The notes under the pieces were generated by a model. It was not told the origin of the DNA, searched no databases, and saw only the letters and a list, made by a program, of their open reading frames with translations. The translations under genes and the position numbers were made by a program. From Hyphomonas sp. (GTDB lineage: Bacteria > Pseudomonadota > Alphaproteobacteria > Caulobacterales > Hyphomonadaceae), in contig VMTE01000035.1 of the NCBI GenBank assembly GCA_013791775.1, positions 57,183-121,182 of the forward strand: a stretch of 64,000 nucleotides of DNA, in the 5' to 3' direction. This document shows, in pieces, positions 53,693 through 60,578 of the stretch. Every line of letters starts with the position of its first letter. Position 1 is the first letter of the stretch.

Positions 53693-54106
53693 TCAGAAGT
53701 CCCAGGGCGAGATCAGCTCGAGGCCGGGTATCTGAAAGTCAGTCAGATTGCGCGTCGCGAGACGTCCGTCGTGAATTTTGGTGATAGCGGCGATCATTCC
53801 ATCGGGCGCCGACATCCTCCGGCCTTGTCGGGACGCATTTCCCATGATGTCACCATAGGACAAGGCTGCATCCTCTGTCAGCCCAAAGATCCGGTCATTG
53901 AATCGGCTGCGCCAATTGTTCAGTCCATCCATCAAGCGATCCGCGCGTTCATCGGGCCGGATTTTGGCAATGCCGAAGGCGATTTCAGCGATGGTGACGG
54001 TCGGAAGCGCGAGTTCTGCATCATGCTTGACGAGCCAGGCGATAACCGCCGGGTGCGGAGATTTTCGCAGAGTTTCCGAGACGACGTTTGTATCCAGAAA
54101 AATCAA
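53693..54106 (-). CDS. vapC: VapC-type PIN-domain ribonuclease toxin
   Basis: A 137-residue PIN domain with the acidic metal-binding set Asp5 (MIFLDTNVVSE), Glu41 (TIAEIAFG), Asp102 (SAPDGMIAA) and Asp123 (TRNLTDF). It should cut RNA, often tRNA or rRNA, when free of antitoxin. It overlaps the antitoxin gene by 4 bp. All catalytic residues are present, so it seems active. Confidence 0.92.
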   Translation of the reverse strand: MIFLDTNVVSETLRKSPHPAVIAWLVKHDAELALPTVTIAEIAFGIAKIRPDERADRLMDGLNNWRSRFNDRIFGLTEDAALSYGDIMGNASRQGRRMSAPDGMIAAITKIHDGRLATRNLTDFQIPGLELISPWDF

Positions 54107-54351
54107 AGCTCGATCCCGGCATGGTGGTCGCGGCCTTCCCGGATAACTTTTTCGAGGTCAATTTCCGTCCCATGATCGCTCGAAAGCCGCGCATAGAAGG
54201 CGGAGGCTAGCTCACGGTCCGAATGCTGGGCCTCATAGGCTTCGAGCGCCCGCTCGACGATATCCGCAATGGAACGACGCTCACGCCGTGCAATCCGATG
54301 GGCCATGTCTCGCGCTTTCGCGCTCCGAACTGAAAGTTGTGGTTGAGCCAT
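54103..54351 (-). CDS. vapB: VapB-type antitoxin
   Basis: An 82-residue antitoxin. The N-terminal half (AQPQLSVRSAKARDMAHRIARRERRSIADIVERALEAYE) is a ribbon-helix-helix-like DNA-binding domain of the StbC/Rv0623 type, and the acidic C-terminus (EIDLEKVIREGRDHH) would wrap the toxin. It is the first gene of the pair and overlaps vapC by 4 bp. Confidence 0.85.
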   Translation of the reverse strand: MAQPQLSVRSAKARDMAHRIARRERRSIADIVERALEAYEAQHSDRELASAFYARLSSDHGTEIDLEKVIREGRDHHAGIEL

Positions 54352-54836
54352 GCACGCCTCCGTTGAGTCAAAGCATAGCAGATTGGGGAAATGCCATCAA
54401 GCCATCACGCGCCATCTTGATGGCAGGCGACAGAGTGTATGCGCGCAATTCGGAACGTTCCTGTCTTCGACCATTTCGCGTCAAACTGTCCGAGCAGGCG
54501 CCCGCATTCAGGTATTCAACGCGGTTTTCCGCTCATGACTTCGCGACCAGGCTCGCGACAGCTGCATCGGATCTGTGCACTGGATCAGCCTCAAGGCAGG
54601 CTGGCGCGCTGTCGTCGGCGTCTTTGTGTTTTCTTGCCTTTGCCGATCATCGGGAGGCTGAACCCTGGCCGAAAAGCCCGGAAGCTGCTGCGATTTCCTG
54701 CCAGGATGAAAATTGCAGCAGGTCTGCTGAAGCTGGCGCTTTCCCGCGCCCCTCATCCTATTCCTGCCTCAATCATTTCATAATTGCCTTGAATGTTGCG
54801 GTGCAACAAGTTGCGGCAAGAACCGACGCTGGTGTG
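54352..54836. other. Upstream region of opgG and vapB
   Basis: About 485 bp between divergent vapB and opgG. An open plus-strand frame runs through it into opgG from inside vapB, but its translation is Ser/Arg/Cys-rich and signal-like features begin only after 54837. Apart from the vapB inverted repeat I see nothing. Confidence 0.45.
54393..54424. promoter_or_regulatory. Inverted repeat upstream of vapB, likely operator
   Basis: GCCATCAAG at 54393-54401 and its complement CTTGATGGC at 54416-54424 are separated by 14 bp and start 42 bp upstream of vapB. Such repeats bind the VapBC complex in other systems. Confidence 0.55.
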
Positions 54837-56585
54837 ATGGATTTGAGGAGTTCGGTTTTGCGGCAGTTTCGCGATGCCATGCCAGAGAAGTTTTGCGCGG
54901 TCGTGGCGGTGCTGCTGCTGTTGCCTGCGTGTTCCGCGCCGTCCAGCCCTGACCGCGTAAACGAGTTGGCGGGTCCGTCCGTTGAACTGGCGTCGCAGGT
55001 GGAGAATGAGCCAGCGCCCGCCGAAGACATCAGTCTGGCCGCCCCGGCGGGTTCAGGATTTGACGCGAGCGTGATCTGCGAAACGGGCAGGGACCGGGTG
55101 CTTGAGGCGCTCTCGTCCTGTCCGGAGCCGGGAGCCGCCGGCGCTTCGGACCCAATCACTGATACATTCAGTTTCAGCGACGTCCGGCACAAAGCCGGTC
55201 TACTCGCGGAACAAGCCTATCGCGCGGCGCCGGAGTTGGCGAAAGACGCCGCCGCGCTCGACTACGATCAGTACCGGCGTATCGAATTCAAATCCACGTC
55301 CACAATCTGGCCAGGCGACGATACGGGGTTCCGCGTCCTGCTTGATCCGCGCGGATACCTCTTCACGCACAATGTCGGGATCAACCTGATTGCCGCTGGC
55401 AAGGTGGCCCGGCGTCCGTACGCCGCCAGTGATCTCGAATTCTGGGACCTCCCGCTGGCTGACGAAGTCAAGAAGTCGCTCGGCTATGCAGGCTTTCGCG
55501 TTCTCAATCCATTGAACCAGCCTGGAAAGTATGACGAGCTGGTGAGCTTCAAGGGAGCGAGCTTTTTCCGGGCGCTGGGGGCTGGAACGGTGTACGGCGC
55601 GTCGGCGCGGGGCCTCTCCATTGGGACAGCATCGACCGGTGGCGAGGAATTTCCTTACTTCACCGAGTTCTGGCTGGCAGAGCCGAGGCCCGGGGACGCG
55701 CAGATCACCTTGTATGCCCTGCTTGACGGCGAAAGTGTAACTGGCGCCTTTGAATTCACGATCACGCCCGGACCGGAAACGCTGGTTGATGTGTCGGCGA
55801 CTTTCTTTCCGCGCCGCGAACTCAGCGCCGTCGGCATCTCGCCGCTCACCTCCATGTATTTCTTCTCGCCGCATGACCTGAAGAAGCAGGCAGATGATTA
55901 TCGCCCCGCTGTGCACGATTCCGAAGGACTGGCGATCTGGATGCAGAACGGCGAGTGGGTCTGGCGTCCGCTCATCAATCCTGAGTCATTGCAGGTGTCG
56001 GTGCTGGCATCGTCGGTACCACGGGGATTCGGCCTCATTCAGCGCAAGCGCGACCTCTCGTCTTATTCGGATGTTGAGGCGAACTATCATTCCCGGCCAA
56101 ACGTCTGGGTCGAACCCACGACGGATTGGGGTGCGGGGCAATTGTCTCTCGTGGAAATTCCGACCGCCAACGAATACAACGACAACGTCGTGGTCTTCTG
56201 GAAACCGGCCGCACCATGGCAGCCGGGTCGTGCGTACGACTTTTCCTACAGAATGCACTGGAGTCTGTTCCCGCCTCCCGCCGCCGCAGTCCTGCCGATT
56301 GCGGAAACCCGCGTGGGCAAAACGCCGGACAAGAAGCGTCAGCTTTTCGTGATTGATTACGAAGCAAAGCAAGAGGCGCTTCTGAAGAATGCCGAGGCGA
56401 GCATTTCGACCTCTGCAGGCAAGATCCTGCATCCGACACTTACGCATCATCCGGAGACCGGGAATACCCGGCTCACGTTTGAGCTCAGCACCGAAAATGA
56501 CGAAGTCGCCGAGCTGAGGGCGCTGCTCACGAGGGGGGGGAAACCTGTAACCGAAACCTGGCTTTACCGGTGGAGACCCGAATGA
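54837..56585 (+). CDS. opgG: Glucan biosynthesis protein OpgG/MdoG
   Basis: A 582-residue exported protein of the OpgG/OpgD family: YDQYRRIEFKSTSTIWPGDDTGFRVLLDPRGYLF, the FKGASFFRALGAGTVYGASARGLSIGTASTGGEEFPYF core and the VPRGFGLIQRKRDLSSYSDVEANYHSRPNVWVEP segment are hallmarks. It acts in the periplasm in making osmoregulated glucan. Unlike the soluble enterobacterial protein it has a lipobox (LLPAC, Cys32), so it may be a lipoprotein. About 90 residues of Ala/Pro/Glu-rich linker precede the catalytic domain. Starts at 54837 or 54879 are possible; neither has a clear ribosome-binding site. opgH overlaps by 4 bp. Confidence 0.92.
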   Translation: MDLRSSVLRQFRDAMPEKFCAVVAVLLLLPACSAPSSPDRVNELAGPSVELASQVENEPAPAEDISLAAPAGSGFDASVICETGRDRVLEALSSCPEPGAAGASDPITDTFSFSDVRHKAGLLAEQAYRAAPELAKDAAALDYDQYRRIEFKSTSTIWPGDDTGFRVLLDPRGYLFTHNVGINLIAAGKVARRPYAASDLEFWDLPLADEVKKSLGYAGFRVLNPLNQPGKYDELVSFKGASFFRALGAGTVYGASARGLSIGTASTGGEEFPYFTEFWLAEPRPGDAQITLYALLDGESVTGAFEFTITPGPETLVDVSATFFPRRELSAVGISPLTSMYFFSPHDLKKQADDYRPAVHDSEGLAIWMQNGEWVWRPLINPESLQVSVLASSVPRGFGLIQRKRDLSSYSDVEANYHSRPNVWVEPTTDWGAGQLSLVEIPTANEYNDNVVVFWKPAAPWQPGRAYDFSYRMHWSLFPPPAAAVLPIAETRVGKTPDKKRQLFVIDYEAKQEALLKNAEASISTSAGKILHPTLTHHPETGNTRLTFELSTENDEVAELRALLTRGGKPVTETWLYRWRPE

Positions 56586-58780
56586 CCGACTTGCGAGCAC
56601 GCCCCATCGAATCTCCCGTCTCGATGCCTGACCAGGATTTCAGCACCGCCGTCAGTATCGGGGACGAGTTCCGGCCAAAGTCTTTGCTCTGGCGCAAGCT
56701 GTTCATCTTTGCCGCGTCCATCTTCCTGACGGGATGGGCCACCTACGAGATGTTCGAGGTCCTGTCCGTATCAAATCTGACCGCGTTCGAATGGGCGTTG
56801 CTGGTCGTCTTCACCCTGAACATCAGCTGGGTATGCTTCGCCTTCGTGAATGCCATGGTGGGTCTCGGTGCGGCGCTGTCTCCGGTCCGCCGGGTGAGCC
56901 ACAGCGCAGGCACTCAGAAAATGGCGCAGGCCAGCACGGTCATTGCCTTTCCCATCTACAACGAAGACGTCGAACATATCTTTGCAACCGTCCTCGCCAC
57001 CGCAAAAAGCCTGTCGAACGCGCCCGGGCATTTCGAGTGTTTCGTCCTGAGTGACACGACGGATCCGACGATCGCCCTTCGCGAAGAGGCGGCCTTCGAG
57101 CGCGTCCAGAGTCTGCGGCCTCACGATGTCCGGATTCACTACCGCCGCCGCACCATCAACCTGCACCGCAAAGCCGGGAACATCCGGGATTTCGTGACCC
57201 GCTGGGGCGGTCACTACGACTACATGATCGTCTTTGACGCCGACAGCTACATGAACCGGGATGCGATCCTTCGGTTGGTTGATGCCATGCAGGCATCGCC
57301 CCGGGCCGGACTGATCCAGACCATCCCCCAGCTCGTCGGCGCCGAAACCTTGTTTGCGCGCTGTCAGCAGTTTGCGGCCGCGCTGTATGGCCCGGTGCTG
57401 GGGCATGGCATCACGTGGTGGGCACAGAAGGAAGGCAACTTCTGGGGACACAACGCCATCATCCGTGTGCGCGCCATGGCCGAGGCAGCCGGGCTTCCTG
57501 AAATTCCCGGACGTGCGCCGTTCGGGGGGAGCATTCTCAGCCACGACTTTGTCGAAGCCGCTTTGTTGCGCCGCGCGGGCTGGAACGTCGAGATCCGTCC
57601 CGACATCACGGGATCATATGAGCAGGGCCCTCCGACCATCATCGACATGGTCACGCGGGATCGCCGCTGGTGCCAGGGAAACATGCAGCACATGGCGGTG
57701 CTGCTCAGGACGCGCGGACTGACGTGGACGAGCCGGTTTCACCTGATCACCGGGATATTCTCCTATCTGTCCTCGCCTCTTTGGCTGCTCTTCATCTGCA
57801 TTGGCATGTTGCTGTCGCTGCAGAACGGATTCCGTCTGCCCAGTTATTTTGGCGAAAGCGCTGTCCTGTTTCCGACCTGGCCAGTGATCGACTCCGAGCG
57901 TGCGTTCAACCTGTTCGTCGCAACGATGGCCATCCTGTTTGCGCCCAAGATATGCGGTCTTGTGTACGGCCTCAGTGACAAAGCCTGGCGCAGCGGTGTG
58001 GGCGTATGGCGCACCCTTGTCGGTACGATCACCGAAACGCTGCTGTCCATCCTTATCGCCCCCATTCTGATGGTGACGCAGACAAGCGCCGTCATCAGCG
58101 TTCTTTCGGGCCGGGATTCCGGATGGGCGCCGCAGAAGCGCGGGGAGGAGGGGTACTCCTTCCGGACGACGATGCGCCACCACTTGCCCGCCACATTGCT
58201 CGGCGCCGGCCTGACAATCTCGGCCGTGGTCATTTCCCCGATCTACGCCGCCTGGCTGGCGCCTGCCACGGTCGGCCTGATGCTCAGCGGGCCTGTCTCC
58301 TATTTCACGGCCCGGCTCGGCTCGGGGCTCGCGTCCAGGCGAATGGGCCTGCTCGTGACGCCGCACGATGAAAGTCCGCCGCCCTCGTTCACGTCTGCCA
58401 TCACCGCCCGCAAGGATTTTTCAGGACTGAACCCGGTTCGGTTCGTTTCGCTCCTGCTTGATCCGTATGCGCAATACATGCGCGCTTACCTTGTGGATCC
58501 CCATTGGCCCCTGAAGCGGAACGAAGTGTGCGTTCCCCTGGCCGTTGCCCGGGCGCGCGCTGACAGTGCCGGTTCCGTATCCGAGTTTGTCGACGCGCTC
58601 GAGCCCAAAGAAAAACTGGCGCTTCTCAACTCGATCAAGGATATGAAGGCCGTGAGTTTCCAGCTCACCTCGGTGCGATCTTCAGAGCGGCGCAGCGGTG
58701 TTGCGTTGGCCCCGGCAGCGCCGGAAACCAATCCGCCAGCGGACGACAGCATGGGTAAGAAAGTGCACGAAGACCAATAG
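56582..58780 (+). CDS. opgH: Glucan glucosyltransferase OpgH/MdoH
   Basis: A 732-residue inner-membrane family 2 glycosyltransferase. Two N-terminal helices (about 41-60 and 70-92) precede the catalytic loop with AFPIYNEDVEHI, IVFDADSYMNRDA (DxD), LSHDFVEAALLRRAGW and the RRWCQGN product-binding motif. A further six or so helices follow. It polymerises glucose from UDP-glucose into the beta-glucan backbone while exporting it, with OpgG in the periplasm. The start overlaps the opgG stop by 4 bp. Confidence 0.95.
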   Translation: MTDLRARPIESPVSMPDQDFSTAVSIGDEFRPKSLLWRKLFIFAASIFLTGWATYEMFEVLSVSNLTAFEWALLVVFTLNISWVCFAFVNAMVGLGAALSPVRRVSHSAGTQKMAQASTVIAFPIYNEDVEHIFATVLATAKSLSNAPGHFECFVLSDTTDPTIALREEAAFERVQSLRPHDVRIHYRRRTINLHRKAGNIRDFVTRWGGHYDYMIVFDADSYMNRDAILRLVDAMQASPRAGLIQTIPQLVGAETLFARCQQFAAALYGPVLGHGITWWAQKEGNFWGHNAIIRVRAMAEAAGLPEIPGRAPFGGSILSHDFVEAALLRRAGWNVEIRPDITGSYEQGPPTIIDMVTRDRRWCQGNMQHMAVLLRTRGLTWTSRFHLITGIFSYLSSPLWLLFICIGMLLSLQNGFRLPSYFGESAVLFPTWPVIDSERAFNLFVATMAILFAPKICGLVYGLSDKAWRSGVGVWRTLVGTITETLLSILIAPILMVTQTSAVISVLSGRDSGWAPQKRGEEGYSFRTTMRHHLPATLLGAGLTISAVVISPIYAAWLAPATVGLMLSGPVSYFTARLGSGLASRRMGLLVTPHDESPPPSFTSAITARKDFSGLNPVRFVSLLLDPYAQYMRAYLVDPHWPLKRNEVCVPLAVARARADSAGSVSEFVDALEPKEKLALLNSIKDMKAVSFQLTSVRSSERRSGVALAPAAPETNPPADDSMGKKVHEDQ

Positions 58781-59268
58781 CTGCGCTTTGCAGGAACCGG
58801 GTTGACAGGCAAGGCGCAAAGCTTTCCGCCGAACTCTGCTGCGCCAATGTGGATTGCTCGAAGACCGCCTCGGTCAACGATCAGACCACGACTGAAAATC
58901 GCCCGGCCTTTTACCTATGGGGGGCTCGACAATATCCGCCAGCGCCGGGTCGGCGCTGGGTGAAGCAGGTGACCGGCGGAGCCGCGCAGTATACAGAGTA
59001 TGGCTCGAATTCCCAAACGTCACATTTTAGCAAGCGCGCGGACACAGGTGTTCCAGACGGTTTCGTGTGCGGCCTGCGCCGCTTGCCCGAACGTTTGACT
59101 TAAAGGTTCGGGCTGGGACGCGCTTACTTTTGGACGCCTGAACCCGGGGCGAGCCTGAGGGCTTCGTCAACGGAGCTTCCACTTCGAAACAAAGGCAATT
59201 GACACGCGGTACCTTCTCAGACCCGAACAGGCGGGTTAGTGTGTCCTTTCAAGTGAAGGGCAGGTCAG
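58781..59268. other. Intergenic region after opgH, with a hairpin
   Basis: About 490 bp with no convincing gene. An 84-codon plus-strand frame (58849-59103) has no ribosome-binding site or motif. A strong inverted repeat lies at 58939-58959. Confidence 0.4.
58939..58959. terminator. GC-rich hairpin downstream of opgH
   Basis: CCAGCGCCG and CGGCGCTGG pair perfectly around GGT, 158 bp after the opgH stop. No T-run follows, so it may be a Rho-type or structural element. Confidence 0.35.
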
Positions 59269-60084
59269 ATGCGGTACTTGTGGATACTTGTGGTCACCGC
59301 CTCGTTGTTCGGGCTTTCGGCGACGCCGTCCCGTGCGCAGACCCAGGACGCGGAGACCGAGGCGTTCGTCCGGGGGTTTGTGCGGTTCCTGGCGTATCAC
59401 GAGGCTGGCCACCTGCTGATGGGCCAGATCGCCGATCTCAACAGTGATCCCGACTGGTCCAATGTTGACCGGGAAGACTATGCGGACCGGTTTGCCATGA
59501 TCCTGCTTGCTCCGGACGCGGAAGATCCGGACGGGATCGATGAGATCATCAGCGCGGCTGCCGGATGGTTGCAGGTAGACAGCTCCGTCCTGCGCAACGA
59601 GCCGCATGCGCCGGCGGAACAGCGCGCCATCGAAATCATTTGCCTGCTCTATGGAAGCAATCCTCAGCAGTTTGGCGAGTTTGCCGAGGCCTTGCCGGCC
59701 GGCCGGGACTGCGCGGCCGAGTACCAGATCATCGACAACGATGTCGAGGAAGTCTTTCGGGACCATAGCGGTGAACTGGGGCAGGAGATCGGTATCGTGT
59801 TTGCTGCGCCGACGGGCGGCATGGAGAATGCCCGCCTGTTCCTGCAGGACAGCGGGATTGTGGAAGACCTGAAACTCGACATCGAGGCCGACTTCTATCT
59901 GACGCACCGCACGACCATCCAGGCGATGAGTTGCGCAGGCAAGGCGAAGCCCGACACGTTTTATTCAGATCGCGTGCGCGGGGCGACACCTGACGAGGAT
60001 CATTTCGTGATCACGCTGTGCTACGAAATGATCGATGAGCGGCTGAGGTATGGCATGCGCGGGTTCGAGGACGAGACGCAGTAG
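59269..60084 (+). CDS. DUF4344 family putative metallopeptidase, exported
   Basis: A 271-residue protein with a signal peptide (cleaved near SRAQTQ), the zinc motif HEAGH in FLAYHEAGHLL, and a downstream ADRFAMILL segment that could give the third ligand. EQRAIEIICLLYGSNPQQF and the Cys-containing C-terminal half match DUF4344. It should be a periplasmic zinc protease; substrates are not known for the family. GTG/ATG choice: ATG 59269 behind GGGCAGG. It stands alone upstream of a small secreted protein gene. Confidence 0.8.
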   Translation: MRYLWILVVTASLFGLSATPSRAQTQDAETEAFVRGFVRFLAYHEAGHLLMGQIADLNSDPDWSNVDREDYADRFAMILLAPDAEDPDGIDEIISAAAGWLQVDSSVLRNEPHAPAEQRAIEIICLLYGSNPQQFGEFAEALPAGRDCAAEYQIIDNDVEEVFRDHSGELGQEIGIVFAAPTGGMENARLFLQDSGIVEDLKLDIEADFYLTHRTTIQAMSCAGKAKPDTFYSDRVRGATPDEDHFVITLCYEMIDERLRYGMRGFEDETQ

Positions 60085-60183
60085 CCGCCGTTCCGGGAAG
60101 GAGGCCATGTGAAGACGGACGTATTCACCCTCCCCGGAAGAGAGTAGGATGGGCTTCAAACAGTGGGAGGAAAGAGAACTCAA

Positions 60184-60558
60184 ATGCGACTGATAAAAAA
60201 ATCGTTGTTGCCGGCATCCATCATGCTCGGTGTGGCCATGGCCCTCGCCAGTTCCGCGCCAGTTCTGGCGCAGGGCGACGATGCTGCGGAACAGGAAGAG
60301 CTGGCTGAAGCCGAAGATTGCGCCGAGGACTGCGACGAGACAGGCGAGGCTGCGCCGGCGGCCGACGACGCTGAAGCGACTGCGGCTGAGGAATCCGCTG
60401 CTGAAGTTCCGGCCGAAGAGCCTGTCGCGGCGGCTGATGAGGCGCCCCCTGAAGCAGCCGCTGCGGCGCCTGATGGCGCTGTCCTCGCGACACCAGGTGC
60501 AACCGATGAGAGCAACCCCGGCGGATCCACCCGGCCGGGTACGACACCGGACGATTAG
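60184..60558 (+). CDS. Small Ala/Glu-rich exported protein
   Basis: A 124-residue protein with a signal peptide (cleaved after APVLAQ) and a very low-complexity mature part: acidic Ala/Glu/Asp repeats, four acidic-flanked Cys/Asp positions in EDCAEDCDE, and a Gly/Ser/Thr/Pro tail ending TPDD. ATG 60184 follows GGGAGGAAAGAG. No family recognised; probably an unstructured periplasmic or secreted protein. It is convergent with the TIR-WD40 gene, 20 bp away. Confidence 0.65.
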   Translation: MRLIKKSLLPASIMLGVAMALASSAPVLAQGDDAAEQEELAEAEDCAEDCDETGEAAPAADDAEATAAEESAAEVPAEEPVAAADEAPPEAAAAAPDGAVLATPGATDESNPGGSTRPGTTPDD

Positions 60559-60578
60559 CCGCCGCTTCAACGCCGGCA

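Noticed and set aside
54288-54836. N-terminal extension of opgG
   Set aside because: Runs from inside the vapB gene and has shadow-like composition; the signal peptide begins at 54837.
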